Positions 51,574 to 61,550 of a DNA stretch of 64,000 nucleotides are shown piece by piece. Each line of letters opens with the position of its first letter. The stretch's first letter is position 1. The notes beneath the pieces were generated by a model. That model worked only from the letters and a program-made list of their open reading frames with translations, made no database searches and had not been told where the DNA came from. The position numbers were made by a program, and so were the translations under genes. Source of the DNA: Chelatococcus reniformis. Its GTDB lineage: Bacteria > Pseudomonadota > Alphaproteobacteria > Rhizobiales > Beijerinckiaceae. The DNA lies in assembly GCF_014640075.1 (NCBI RefSeq), contig NZ_BMGG01000010.1:62001-126000 (forward strand). Reading direction: 5' to 3'.

Positions 51574-52815
51574 CTACGACTTGACCAGCGGGCAGCCGCC
51601 TTCGGCCATGGGGCGGTAGGCCTCGTCGCCGGGGATGCGGGCGAGCACGGAGTAATAGTCCCAGGGCTCCTTGGATTCCGCGGGGGATTTCACCTTGAGC
51701 AGGTACATGTCGCGGACCAGCCGGCCGTCCTGGCGGATCTTGTAGTTGTCGCTCCAGAAGTCGTTGACCGGCAGCTCCTTCATCTTGGCGGCGACCGCAA
51801 GGGATTCGTCCGTGCCTGCCGCCTGTACCGCCTTGAGATAGTGAAGCACGGCGCCATAGACGCCGGCCTGGTCCGCGGTGGGCGCCTTGCCGCCGTGGCG
51901 GGCCATGAAGCGGCGCGACCAGTCCCGCGTCTTGTCGTCCAGGTTCCAGTAGAAGGATTCGGTGATCACCAGCCCCTGCGCGTCGGTGAGGCCGATGGCG
52001 TGCACGTCGGTGATGAACATCAGGAGGCCGGCAAGCGTCTGGCCCGGGGTGATGCCGAACTCCTTGGCCTGCTTGATGGCGTTCACCGTGTCGCCGCCGG
52101 CATTGGCGAGCCCGATCACCTTGGCCTTCGAGGCCTGCGCCTGCAGGAGGAAGGAGGAGAAGTCGAGCGTGTTGAGCGGATGGCGCACCGCGCCGGCCAC
52201 CTTGCCGCCGCCCTGCTCGACGAAGCGGACCGCGTCCTTCTCCTGGGAGTGGCTGCCGGCGTTATCGGCGGTGATGAAGAACCAGCTGTCGCCGCCCTGC
52301 TTGATCAGCGCCCGCGCCGTGCCGTTGGCCATGGCGTAGCTGTCGTACGTCCAGTGGATGGTCGTCGGCGCGCACAGCTTGCCGGTGAAGTCCGACAGCG
52401 CGGGGCCCGATAAAAGCAACATGCGGTTGCGATCGCGGGTGACGCTGAGCACGCCGAGCGCGGTGGCCGAACTGGGCACGTCGGCGATGGCGTCGACCTT
52501 GTCCACATCGATCCACTTGCGCGCGATGGCCGAGCCCACGTCCGGCTTGTTCTGGTGGTCGCCGGCGACGATCTCGATCGGCTTGCCGAGCACGGTGCCG
52601 CCGAAGTCCTCGACCGCCATCTTGGCCGCGAGCACCGAGCCCGGGCCGCTGAGGTCGGCATAGAGGCCCGACTGGTCGTTGAGAACACCGACCTTGACGA
52701 CGCCGTCCGAGATGCCGCCCGCCGCTGCGGGCGCGGCCGGCTTGTCCGCCCCCTGCGCCAGCGCGCCGCCCGCCCATACCGCGCCCACCGCCGCAGCGAT
52801 CCATAGCTTGCGCAT
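51574..52815 (-). CDS. LivJ-like periplasmic binding protein, orphan, FadR-operator controlled
   Basis: 413-residue type-1 binding protein with a Sec signal (RKLWIAAAVGAVWAGGALAQ). The family opening VVKVGVLNDQSGLYADLSGPG and the aromatic-rich pocket SYAMANGTARA match binding proteins often linked to aromatic-acid or fatty-acid catabolism. ATG 52815 is preceded by GGGAGG. It is divergent from an acyl-CoA dehydrogenase; a FadR-type palindrome lies 27 bp upstream of its start. No permease or ATPase gene nearby. Confidence 0.92.
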   Translation of the reverse strand: MRKLWIAAAVGAVWAGGALAQGADKPAAPAAAGGISDGVVKVGVLNDQSGLYADLSGPGSVLAAKMAVEDFGGTVLGKPIEIVAGDHQNKPDVGSAIARKWIDVDKVDAIADVPSSATALGVLSVTRDRNRMLLLSGPALSDFTGKLCAPTTIHWTYDSYAMANGTARALIKQGGDSWFFITADNAGSHSQEKDAVRFVEQGGGKVAGAVRHPLNTLDFSSFLLQAQASKAKVIGLANAGGDTVNAIKQAKEFGITPGQTLAGLLMFITDVHAIGLTDAQGLVITESFYWNLDDKTRDWSRRFMARHGGKAPTADQAGVYGAVLHYLKAVQAAGTDESLAVAAKMKELPVNDFWSDNYKIRQDGRLVRDMYLLKVKSPAESKEPWDYYSVLARIPGDEAYRPMAEGGCPLVKS

Positions 52816-52841
52816 GCACGTCCTCCCGGTATCTCCGACTA

Positions 52842-52858
52842 TTATTGTCGGACAAAAA
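52842..52858. promoter_or_regulatory. FadR/GntR-type operator (site 1)
   Basis: TTATTGTCGGACAAAAA: the core TTGTCGGACAA (52845-52855) is palindromic about its central base and fits the FadR-subfamily consensus TNGTNNNACNA. It differs from site 2 at the central base and at one outer position. It lies just upstream of the minus-strand binding protein and the GntR regulator is encoded at 56258. Confidence 0.65.
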
Positions 52859-52923
52859 ATGAGAATAGAAGCGGGAGGCCGCTCCGTCAACGACGCGCAC
52901 GTCGATTGTTGTCTCGCGGCGGA

Positions 52924-53010
52924 TGGATGGTCGGCTGGCCCGATCATGACGATAACTCGGCGGAGATGCTGCGACTTCGACGTCATGATCGGGCTCGACC
53001 CGACCATCCG
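52924..53010. repeat. Inverted pair of GGTCGGG-type palindromic repeats
   Basis: Left unit about 52924-52950 (ATGGTCGGCTGGCCCGATCATGACG) and right unit about 52981-53010 in inverse orientation form a long imperfect inverted repeat in the divergent promoter region, between the two operators. Same family as at 16893 and 54423. Confidence 0.65.
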
Positions 53011-53074
53011 TCCTCTAAAGGCCTGCGGCGGCCTGCACCCCGCTTGACAGCAAGCCCTCGGACGCGCGACATCG

Positions 53075-53091
53075 TTATTGTCCGACAATAA
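53075..53091. promoter_or_regulatory. FadR/GntR-type operator (site 2), perfect 17-bp palindrome
   Basis: TTATTGTCCGACAATAA is fully palindromic around the central C. It lies 103 bp upstream of the acyl-CoA dehydrogenase start and 217 bp from site 1. It is the best match to a GntR/FadR-subfamily operator in the window. Confidence 0.7.
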
Positions 53092-53193
53092 AAGCCGACG
53101 TGCCCGCCCGATGCGGCCGCCGTCGGCGGGCATGCCATCGCGGCGCGGCGATGCTAGTGCTGCGGCACTGTTGTTCCAGGGAGACCCCACGAC

Positions 53194-54402
<1,209 letters not shown>

Positions 54403-54422
54403 GGAGCGCGCTGCGTTCCCAG

Positions 54423-54541
54423 CGTCATGGCCGGGCTTGACCCGGCCATCCATCCACTCGGGAACGCTCCGCTCCGGCCAGCCCTGGCGGGCTGCATTTG
54501 GTTCGATCGATGGATGGCCGGGTCAAGCCCGGCCATGACGG
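54423..54541. repeat. Compound inverted repeat with perfect 32-bp arms
   Basis: Arms 54423-54454 and 54510-54541 are perfect reverse complements; each arm itself contains GGCCGGGCTTGACCCGGCC. The 55-nt spacer is unrelated. It can fold either as one long hairpin or as two small ones. It lies inside the presumed operon between the acyl-CoA dehydrogenase and the CoA ligase, and could attenuate transcription. Confidence 0.85.
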
Positions 54542-54602
54542 CTGAGGCGCGTTGCGCGAGACCGATCTCGGGCCGGCCTTGGGATGAGGCGGGAGGACAA
54601 TC

Positions 54603-56261
54603 ATGCGGGACATCTGGACGGCTGGACCCGAGGCTTCCGGTGAGAGCTACGTGGCGATGCGTGCCGGCTTTCGCTGGGACGTGCCCGCCACCTTCAACTT
54701 CGGCAGCGACGTCATCGACCGCTGGGCGCAGGAGCGGGACGGGCCGGCGCTGATCTGGCGCAATGCCGCAGGCGCTGCCCGCACGCTCACCTATTCCGAC
54801 ATGGCGACCGAGACCAACCGTCTGGGCAACGTGCTGCGTGCCCATGGCATCGCGGCCGGCGACCGCGTCCTCGTCATGCTGCCGCGCATCCCGGAGTGGA
54901 TGACCGCCCTCGTCGGCGCCCTCAAGATCGGTGCCGTGCCGATCCCCTGCATCGAGATGCTGACGCCGCGGGACATCGAATATCGCGTGCGCAACTCCGG
55001 TGCCAAGGCGGTGATCTGCCGGGCCGAGCAGGCGGACAAGTTTGTCGCTGTCACCGGCGAGGTGCCGGTGCGCATCGCCATCGGCGGGGAGGCGGGGTCG
55101 CCGGCAGACTGGCTCGACTGGAGCCGCGCGCTGGCTGCGGCGGCCGAAACGCTGGAGGCCGCCGTGGTCAGGGCCGACGATCCGGCCATCATGTATTACA
55201 CCTCGGGCTCCACAGGGCATCCCAAGGGCGTGCTCCACGCCGCGCGTGCCCTCTACGCCTGGCGCGTCTCGGCAATGTACTGGCTCGACCTGCGGCCCGG
55301 CGAGCGCATCTGGTGCACTGCCGATACCGGCTGGAGCAAGGCCGGCACCAGCATCCTGTTCGGGCCGCTGAGCTGCGGTGCCGCAAGCTTCTTCTACGAC
55401 GGCCCGTTCGTACCGAGCGAGCGGCTGAAGCTTCTCGCCGAGCATGGCGTCACCGTCTACTGCGCGCCGGCGACGGAGCTGTTCCGCCTCGTCGACGAGA
55501 ACATCGCCGCCTACGACCTCTCGGCGCTGCGCCGAGTCGTCTCCTCGGGCGAAGCCATGAATCCGGTCGTCGCGGGTCGCTGGGAGGCCGCCACCGGGCT
55601 GCGCGTCGACGAGGCCTATGGCCAGACCGAGACCTTGATGACCGTGCTCAACTATCCCGGCGAGCCGGTGAAGTACGGGGCCATGGGCCGGCCCTCGCCC
55701 GGCAGCGAGCTGGCCGTCATCGACGAGGCGGGCCGGCGGCTGGCCCAAGGCGAGGAGGGCGCGCTGGCGCTGCTGACGCCCAATCCGCAGATGATGCTCG
55801 GCTACTGGCAGGACGAGGCGCGCACGGCGGCGGCCCACGTGGAGGGGCCAGAGGGTCGCTGGTACCTCACCGGCGACCGCGCCAGCTTCGATGCGGACGG
55901 CTACCTCTGGTATCGCGGCCGCGCCGACGACGTCATCAATTCGGCCGGCTACCGTATCGGGCCGCTCGAGGTGGAGAATGCGCTGCTCGAGCATGCGGCG
56001 GTCCAGGCCTGCGCCGTGGTCGGCAGCCCGGACACCGAGCGCGGCGAGATCGTCAAGGCCTTCGTCGTGCTGCGCGCCGGCCATGCCCCGTCCGATGCGC
56101 TCGCCCGCGAGCTGCAGGACCACGTCAAGCATGTCACCGCGCCCTACAAATATCCGCGGGCCGTCGCCTTCATCGCGGCGCTGCCGCTGACCGCGACCGG
56201 CAAGATCAAGCGGCGGGACCTGCGCGATCAGGAATACGCCAAGGCGGACGCCGCGCCATGA
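54603..56261 (+). CDS. Medium-chain/aromatic acyl-CoA synthetase (ACSM-like)
   Basis: 552-residue AMP-forming CoA ligase of the ACSM/benzoate-CoA ligase branch. Motifs: YYTSGSTGHPKGVLHA, the GWSKAG tryptophan segment, EAYGQTET, YRGRADDVINSAGYRIGPLEVE (hinge) and the catalytic ATGKIKRRDL. GGCGGGAGGACA precedes the ATG. Its stop overlaps the GntR start (ATGA). Likely activates the acid oxidised by the preceding dehydrogenase and captured by the divergent binding protein. Confidence 0.94.
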   Translation: MRDIWTAGPEASGESYVAMRAGFRWDVPATFNFGSDVIDRWAQERDGPALIWRNAAGAARTLTYSDMATETNRLGNVLRAHGIAAGDRVLVMLPRIPEWMTALVGALKIGAVPIPCIEMLTPRDIEYRVRNSGAKAVICRAEQADKFVAVTGEVPVRIAIGGEAGSPADWLDWSRALAAAAETLEAAVVRADDPAIMYYTSGSTGHPKGVLHAARALYAWRVSAMYWLDLRPGERIWCTADTGWSKAGTSILFGPLSCGAASFFYDGPFVPSERLKLLAEHGVTVYCAPATELFRLVDENIAAYDLSALRRVVSSGEAMNPVVAGRWEAATGLRVDEAYGQTETLMTVLNYPGEPVKYGAMGRPSPGSELAVIDEAGRRLAQGEEGALALLTPNPQMMLGYWQDEARTAAAHVEGPEGRWYLTGDRASFDADGYLWYRGRADDVINSAGYRIGPLEVENALLEHAAVQACAVVGSPDTERGEIVKAFVVLRAGHAPSDALARELQDHVKHVTAPYKYPRAVAFIAALPLTATGKIKRRDLRDQEYAKADAAP

Positions 56262-57004
56262 CCGGTGTCGATGTGGGCCTGGTGCCGGCCCGCACCGGGC
56301 TCGCCTACCGCACAGTCGCGAGCTTCATCGAAGACCGCATCCTGCGCGGCGACTGGGCGGTGGGCGCCCGGCTGCCGTCGGAGACGGCGCTGGCCGAGCA
56401 ACTCGGCGTCAACCGCTCGACCATGCGCGAGGCCATCCGGGTGCTGGAGCAGAACGGGCTGGTGCGGCGCCACGAGGGCGGCAAGCGCCTGTTCGTCAGC
56501 GCCCCGCGCGACGCCGACATCGCCTCGCGCGTCGCGGCCGCCATGGTGCTGCGCGAGATGAGCTTCTTCGAGCTGTGGGAAGCCATGCTGAGCCTGGAGC
56601 CGGGCCTGGCCGAGGGGGCGGCCGGCCGCATCTCCGCCGATGAGCTCGACGCCATCGCCGACAACGTGGCGCGCACGCGCCGGGCACTCACCGACGAGCG
56701 CAGCCTCACCGAGCTCGACATCGAGTTTCACGACCTCGTCGCCAAGGCCTCGCGTAACCGCGCTCTCCAGCTCTGCCGCGAGCCGATCAGCCGCCTGTTC
56801 TACCCCGCGTTTCTCCAGGTGTTCTCGCGCCTCAACGCCGGCGAGCGCCTCATCTTCGCCCACGAGCGCATCCTCGCCGCGCTGCGCGCCGGCGCCGCGT
56901 CCGAGGCCCGCGCCTGGATGGACAAGCACATCGTCGATTTCCGGCGGGGCTACGAGCTGGCCAGCCTGGACATCGAGGCGCCGGTGCGGATGCCGCAGGC
57001 TTAA
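56258..57004 (+). CDS. GntR-family regulator, FadR subfamily (FCD domain)
   Basis: 248-residue regulator: winged helix at about residues 16-80 (GARLPSETALAEQLGVNRSTMREAIRVLEQ) and an all-helical FCD effector domain (about 95-235) with DIEFHDLVAKAS and HERILAAL carrying likely metal-ligand histidines. It overlaps the CoA-ligase stop by four bases. Three sites of the FadR type (52842, 53075, 57141) flank its neighbours, so a local regulon controlled by a CoA ester or organic acid is likely. Confidence 0.93.
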   Translation: MTGVDVGLVPARTGLAYRTVASFIEDRILRGDWAVGARLPSETALAEQLGVNRSTMREAIRVLEQNGLVRRHEGGKRLFVSAPRDADIASRVAAAMVLREMSFFELWEAMLSLEPGLAEGAAGRISADELDAIADNVARTRRALTDERSLTELDIEFHDLVAKASRNRALQLCREPISRLFYPAFLQVFSRLNAGERLIFAHERILAALRAGAASEARAWMDKHIVDFRRGYELASLDIEAPVRMPQA

Positions 57005-57126
57005 GAGCTCACCGGGCAGGCCTAGGGGCGTGGGATCATGCCGGGGTGAGGGGGCGCGAGGGGGCGGACATAGGCCATCCAGCGCCGGCTGGCCATTGCG
57101 CGGTCAGCATTCGCGCCCAGCCAGCC

Positions 57127-57152
57127 CTGACAAGGTCAGCATTGTCCGATAA
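57127..57152. promoter_or_regulatory. Candidate GntR operator (site 3) upstream of the MFS gene
   Basis: ATTGTCCGATAA (57141-57152) matches the left half and core of the 17-bp palindrome at 53075 with one change in the right half. It is preceded by a separate inverted repeat CTGAC-AAG-GTCAG (57127-57139). Both lie in the 209-bp gap after the GntR gene. Confidence 0.5.
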
Positions 57153-57213
57153 GGTGACCGCCGCCATCGGCGCCATGGCTTGAATTGCCTTTTCGGGCAC
57201 AGCGGGGTCCGCA

Positions 57214-58440
57214 TTGTACGCGCAAGTTGCAGCCATAATACTTGCCACGAGCTTTGTTCAACTGGCGAACGGGTTCTTCACGACTTTAGTCGCGCTGCGC
57301 CTCGGCATCGAGAATTTTTCTCCCTCGCTGGAGGGCGTGATCATGAGCGCCTATTTCGTGGGCTTCACCATCGGCTCGCTGACCTGTGGCGGCATCATCC
57401 AGCGTATCGGGCATATCAGGGGCTATGCGGCGTTCGGCGGCATCGTCATCTGTGCCACCATGGGCATGAGCCTCCTCGTGGACGGCCTTGCCTGGGCCTT
57501 GCTGCGGGCCGCCATCGGCTTCGGCTGCGTGGGCCTTTTCGTGGCGACTGAGAGCTGGCTCAACGCCAAAGCCACGCCGGCGCTGCGGGGCCGCATCTTC
57601 TCCACCTACATGGTCGGCACGTTTCTGGCGCTCGCCGGCGGCCAGTTGCTGGCGGGGCGGCTGTCGCCGACCGGCTCGGCCTCGTTCGACATCATCGTCG
57701 CGTTGTTCGCGCTGGCGCTGGTCATCGTCAGCATGACGCGCGCCGAGCCGCCGGCCATCGTCACGGAGGCCAGGCTGCCTTACGGGGCCTTGGCGCGCGT
57801 GGCTCCGCTGGCGGTGCTGGGCGCGGCCATCGCAGGTATGGTCAGCGCCACCTTCTACGCCGTCGTGCCCACGTGGATGATGGCCCGAGACGTCCCGCAG
57901 GAGACCATTGGCCTCGTCATGCTCAGCGTCGTGCTGGGTGGATTGGCCTTGCAGGTGCCGGTGGGGCTGCTGTCCGACCGCGTCGACCGCCGGCTGCTCC
58001 TCGCAGCCCTTGCGCTCGGATATGCGACGGCCGCACTGGCGTTGATCGTCGTCCCGCGCAACCTCGCCATCGTGCTGCCGCTGGCAGCCGTGCTCGGCGG
58101 GTTCATGTCCACGATGTATCCGGTCTGCGTCGCCAACGCGATGGACAACATGGGGGGCGAGAGAGCCGTTTCCGTCAGTGGCCGGCTCATTCTCGTCAGC
58201 GGCATCGGGTCGATCATCGGGCCCTTCGCGGGCACATGGCTGATGTCGCATCTCGACATCGACGGGGTGCTCTACTTCGTTGCAGCCGCTGCCCTCGTGC
58301 TGGCCGCGGTGGCGGTCTGGCGCGCGGTGTCGCGCGCTGCCGTCCCGGCGGTCGATGCACCTTTCGTCATTGCCCCTTCGCAGGCGGCACAGTTCGTTCC
58401 CGAGCTCGAGCCGGGCGCCTCCCGACCGGGCGCGGTATGA
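57214..58440 (+). CDS. MFS transporter, YcaD-like
   Basis: 408-residue inner-membrane major facilitator with about 12 transmembrane segments. The first half, ANGFFTTLVALRLG, IGFGCVGLFVATESWLN and LRGRIFSTYMVG, matches the YcaD-like subgroup. No ATG lies near the N-terminus. A TTG at 57214 preceded by GCGGGG at 6-7 bases is the best start and places TM1 immediately after it. Probably imports or exports a compound of the GntR-controlled pathway. Confidence 0.88.
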   Translation: MYAQVAAIILATSFVQLANGFFTTLVALRLGIENFSPSLEGVIMSAYFVGFTIGSLTCGGIIQRIGHIRGYAAFGGIVICATMGMSLLVDGLAWALLRAAIGFGCVGLFVATESWLNAKATPALRGRIFSTYMVGTFLALAGGQLLAGRLSPTGSASFDIIVALFALALVIVSMTRAEPPAIVTEARLPYGALARVAPLAVLGAAIAGMVSATFYAVVPTWMMARDVPQETIGLVMLSVVLGGLALQVPVGLLSDRVDRRLLLAALALGYATAALALIVVPRNLAIVLPLAAVLGGFMSTMYPVCVANAMDNMGGERAVSVSGRLILVSGIGSIIGPFAGTWLMSHLDIDGVLYFVAAAALVLAAVAVWRAVSRAAVPAVDAPFVIAPSQAAQFVPELEPGASRPGAV

Positions 58441-58539
58441 TGCCGGCGGCCCGCCACGCGCCCGACCGCCTGCCGACCATTCGTCGGCGATAACGGGATC
58501 GGGCGGGGGCACCCGAGGGGCGGGCTCCAGGCGCCGCCG

Positions 58540-58570
58540 TCGGATCGCGGGGTTCGGCCGCGCGATCCGA
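58540..58570. terminator. Hairpin between convergent genes
   Basis: Perfect 10-bp stem TCGGATCGCG/CGCGATCCGA with an 11-nt loop in the 159-bp gap between the MFS gene (plus) and the SRPBCC gene (minus). No T-run, but position and stability fit a bidirectional terminator. Confidence 0.5.
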
Positions 58571-58599
58571 TGCCGGGGCCTCGCTCGACGCCGATGCGC

Positions 58600-59043
58600 C
58601 TACTCGTTGATCTCGGGCTCGACGAGCTTGGCCAGATTTCGCAGCGACTCCTGCCAACCGAGGTAGCACGCCTCGAGCGGAATGACGTCCGGCACGCCGG
58701 ACTGCTCGACATCCAACTCGGTGCCGACCGAGACCTTCTTCAACGTCACGGTGACCTGCATCTCGCCGGGCAGGTTGGGATCGTCGAATTTGTCCGTGTA
58801 GCGCAGGCGTTCGCCGGGCACGAGCTCGACATATTCGCCGCCGAAGGCGTGGCTCTTGCTCGTTGTAAAATTCCGGAACGACATCTTGAAGGTGCCCCCG
58901 ACCTTGGGCTCCAGATGATGCACGGTGCAGGCAAAGCCGTTGGGTGGCAGCCATTTCGCAAGCGCGTCGGCCTCGACGAACGCGCGATAGACCTTCTCCG
59001 GGCTGGTCGCCAGAACGCGGTGCAAGCGCACAGTGTTGGGCAT
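58600..59043 (-). CDS. SRPBCC/AHSA1-domain protein
   Basis: 147-residue START-like protein (activator of Hsp90 ATPase 1-like C-terminal family). Typical landmarks: VLATSPEKVYRAFVEADALAKWLPP, GGTFKMSFRN, GERLRYTDKFDD and the C-terminal GWQESLRNLAKLVEPEI. It probably binds a hydrophobic ligand. GAGGA precedes ATG 59043 at about 8 bases. The ArsR-type regulator often paired with such genes is absent. Confidence 0.87.
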   Translation of the reverse strand: MPNTVRLHRVLATSPEKVYRAFVEADALAKWLPPNGFACTVHHLEPKVGGTFKMSFRNFTTSKSHAFGGEYVELVPGERLRYTDKFDDPNLPGEMQVTVTLKKVSVGTELDVEQSGVPDVIPLEACYLGWQESLRNLAKLVEPEINE

Positions 59044-59361
59044 ACTCGTATCCTCATGCATTGGCGGATGGCTGTCGACGCGGTCAAGCGCCTGGTATCG
59101 GCAGAACCGGCAAGATCTCCACCGGACGGGGCCCGGAGAGAGCGATAGCAAGCCCCTTTGCGCCCGTGAATTGCCGATCCATGGTCCGAGGACGAAGACG
59201 GGCTTGTCAATCCGACAGCGGGTCTCAGATTTATCGAGGCCACCTGCGATTGCTTGCGGATCCACGGCGATGAATGGGGCGGGCCGGGCCCGTTCTCATA
59301 TTGAGGATGAGGGCTTTCGCTTTCGCCACGTCATCGGCGGTCTGACGCGACCTCCATTCGC
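59044..59361. other. 318-bp intergenic region, no gene recognised
   Basis: Lies between the SRPBCC start and the stop of the small membrane-protein gene, both on the minus strand. Presumably contains the SRPBCC promoter. I see no clear -35/-10 pair, repeat or RNA gene; small open frames here lack start signals. Confidence 0.4.
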
Positions 59362-59631
59362 TCAACGGGCCGGGCGGCTACCGGCACGGATCAGCTTCAG
59401 CCACGGTGCCGCGTGGAAGAAGCTCATCAGCAGGTACATCGTCGCCATGCCGCTCAGCGGCCACACGGGCGCGGCCGCGCAGAGCATATCCGCCGGGCCG
59501 CCGCCCAGCACGCCGGTCAGCAGCGCCATGACGGCGAAGGTGGGCGAGGCCGCCAGCGCCAGCCCGTCGGCCACCCCCAGCGCAGGTGCGCGCCGGGGTG
59601 GCGCGGACCCGCCGACACACGCCGGGCTCAT
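59362..59631 (-). CDS. Small membrane protein translationally coupled to the DUF899 gene
   Basis: 89 residues with two hydrophobic segments: about 22-42 (DGLALAASPTFAVMALLTGVL) and 54-74 (VWPLSGMATMYLLMSFFHAA). Not recognised as a named family. ATG 59631 overlaps the DUF899 stop by four bases (ATGA), so the pair is translated together and may form a membrane-bound redox unit. Confidence 0.65.
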   Translation of the reverse strand: MSPACVGGSAPPRRAPALGVADGLALAASPTFAVMALLTGVLGGGPADMLCAAAPVWPLSGMATMYLLMSFFHAAPWLKLIRAGSRPAR

Positions 59632-60422
59632 GGCTTGGCGCCCGCGTCCCGGTTCCGGAACGCCGCCTCGCCCGCATCCGACACCGCGACCCACGTCTTG
59701 TCGGGTGCGGCGTCCGGGACGTAGCTGTCGTGCCAGTTCCACCACTTGTAGGTCGGGGTCTGAGGATAGCCTTCGGGCGAGTCCTCCCAGGTCTCCTGCC
59801 GGCCCAGCGGCGTGACGTCGAGGTAGTTCCAGGTGCTCCCCATCTGCTCGTCGCCGCGGTTGTTGACGAAATAGGTGCGGTAGACGCGATTGCCATCGCG
59901 GTAGAACACGTTGGTGCCGTGCCACTCGCCCACGTCGAAGTCGGCGTCGAAGCTGTCGGTGATGGTGAACCACGGCATCTCCCAGCCCATACGCGCCTTC
60001 AAGCGCGCGATGTCGGCCTGGGATGCCCGCGAGATGAACACGAGTGTGGTGTCCCGGGCATTGAGATGGGCGAGGTGGGCGACCTGGTCGGCCACCATCG
60101 AGCAGCCCCGGCAGGCCTGCTCGGGCCAGCCGAACACGCCGGGCTCGAAGAAGGCGCGGTAGACGATCAGTTGGCGCCGGCCCGCGAAGAGGTCGAGCAG
60201 GCTGGTCTTGCCCGCAGGTCCCTCGAAGGCATAGGTCCTCTCCACGGCCATCCACGGCATGCGCCGGCGCTCGGCAGCCAGGGCGTCCCGGGCACGGGTC
60301 TGCGCCTTTTCCTTGACCAGCAGTTCCTGATGAGCCGTCGCCCACGCCTGAGCCGACACCACCAGTGGCGTGTGCATGGCGGGCTGGCCGTCGTCGCGTC
60401 CGTTCTGGACTGATGTCGTCAT
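59628..60422 (-). CDS. DUF899 thioredoxin-like protein
   Basis: 264-residue DUF899/COG4312 protein with a peroxiredoxin/thioredoxin-type fold. The motif CRGCSM (Cys104, Cys107) follows YRAFFEPGVFGWPEQ, and the C-terminal YFVNNRGDEQMGSTWNYLDVTP is characteristic. Function is not established; a thiol-disulfide role is plausible. ATG 60422 is preceded by AGGAGG (60432-60437); a longer open frame to 60644 lacks such a signal. Confidence 0.87.
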   Translation of the reverse strand: MTTSVQNGRDDGQPAMHTPLVVSAQAWATAHQELLVKEKAQTRARDALAAERRRMPWMAVERTYAFEGPAGKTSLLDLFAGRRQLIVYRAFFEPGVFGWPEQACRGCSMVADQVAHLAHLNARDTTLVFISRASQADIARLKARMGWEMPWFTITDSFDADFDVGEWHGTNVFYRDGNRVYRTYFVNNRGDEQMGSTWNYLDVTPLGRQETWEDSPEGYPQTPTYKWWNWHDSYVPDAAPDKTWVAVSDAGEAAFRNRDAGAKP

Positions 60423-60758
60423 GGCTGGTGAACCTCCTGACCTGGCAATGTCCTGCCTCGGGGCGAGGCGCGACTTCCGCCGCGGCCCATCGCCCGTGTG
60501 TTGGCCGTGAGATCGTTTTTGCACCGCCGATCGAACGGCGGGGAGTAACAAGTGCGGCGCCATTTCGCTGGCGCTGCGCCGGGCCTGTGCAGCGGCTGAA
60601 AGGCGATGGCATCCCCGCGTGCCGCGGCCCCTGCGGGACGCCACGCATTTCGGAAAGGTCCGACGGGTGGAACGGTTCCGGCGATCGCGAAGCGCTCCGG
60701 CTTCAGAAAGCTATGAGCATTCGTGCGCTGCGGCTGGGGTCGGCTTTGTCATGATCGT
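60423..60758. other. 336-bp intergenic region upstream of DUF899
   Basis: Should hold the DUF899 promoter; the AGGAGG at 60432-60437 is within it. The rest is GC-rich with no recognisable gene or repeat. A short palindromic GCGAAGCGC near 60690 is not compelling. Confidence 0.35.
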
Positions 60759-61001
60759 TCATACGAATGACCTCTCCTCCCCCTTCAACACAGCATCGAA
60801 GCTGCACGAATAGAGTATCCTGCCTTCTGCATCGGTGACCGTCAGCGCGTCGGGTCGCTGCGGCATATCAAGGGCTTGCGCCAGCGCCCAGGCTCGCCCA
60901 ATTGCGGCGTCGCGATCGAACGCATCCTCCGTCTCGCGGCCGACGACAGCATGAGCGCCATCCTCCTGTCGGACCCGGAAAAACTCGATTACGATTCTCA
61001 C
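60759..61001 (-). CDS. Small hypothetical protein
   Basis: 80 residues from a GTG at 61001 preceded by GAGG at 5 bases (an in-frame GTG at 61007 overlaps that site). Mixed alpha/beta composition, with a C-terminal DALTVTDAEGRILYSCSF reminiscent of a PAS-like or small beta-sheet domain. No family recognised. Codon use is ordinary for the window, which supports a real gene. Confidence 0.55.
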   Translation of the reverse strand: MRIVIEFFRVRQEDGAHAVVGRETEDAFDRDAAIGRAWALAQALDMPQRPDALTVTDAEGRILYSCSFDAVLKGEERSFV

Positions 61002-61105
61002 GGCCACCTCGCGTTGCTACAACGGGCGCGTTGACGATCCGAGCCCGGCGCCGCCTTGCCCGCAGAGCGTTGGCCAGAAGGGCAACGGATCTGACGGCCG
61101 CAGTC

Positions 61106-61366
61106 CTAACAGTTCGAGCAGATTCCGCTCGTTGCGCGCTTCAATTCGGTCGCTCTCTTGTTGAAGGCGCGCTCTTCAGCATCTTGCTTGGTGTGGTTAG
61201 GGTTCCTTCCGGTGTTCACGCTGGTACGACCGCTCTCCAGTTCGGTCGACTGTAACGGCCGGTGCGGACCAGGCTTCTCCTTGGCGAAGCCAACAGCAGG
61301 CAGCGTCGCCGAAAAAGCAAGTACGTATAGCCCGAAGGCATAGCGTCTAGACCTGATTTGTATCAT
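61106..61366 (-). CDS. Small exported hypothetical protein
   Basis: 86 residues from ATG 61366 with a signal peptide (RRYAFGLYVLAFSATLPAVGFA) and a short basic, polar mature part ending GICSNC, two cysteines. Not recognised. The upstream sequence 61370-61440 is AT-richer than average and may contain the promoter. A longer in-frame start at 61441 would place 25 residues before the signal and is rejected. Confidence 0.5.
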   Translation of the reverse strand: MIQIRSRRYAFGLYVLAFSATLPAVGFAKEKPGPHRPLQSTELESGRTSVNTGRNPNHTKQDAEERAFNKRATELKRATSGICSNC

Positions 61367-61550
61367 TCGATCTGACCTTAGTATGATTTTACTGACGATA
61401 CCGATATTCCGTCGCGGTGACGAATATTCGGCGTCCGTCACGGAATGACATTCCTATCCCGACTAATATTTTGCGCCTGGCTCCCTCGAAAGACCGCGCT
61501 CCGCCGCGCATCGCCCGCGTTCTGCGCCCGCGATCAGCCCGAGGGCCCGA

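Noticed and set aside
54423-54541. Insertion sequence with 32-bp terminal inverted repeats
   Set aside because: Only 119 bp, no transposase and no visible target duplication; the arms are copies of the dispersed GGCCGGG palindrome.
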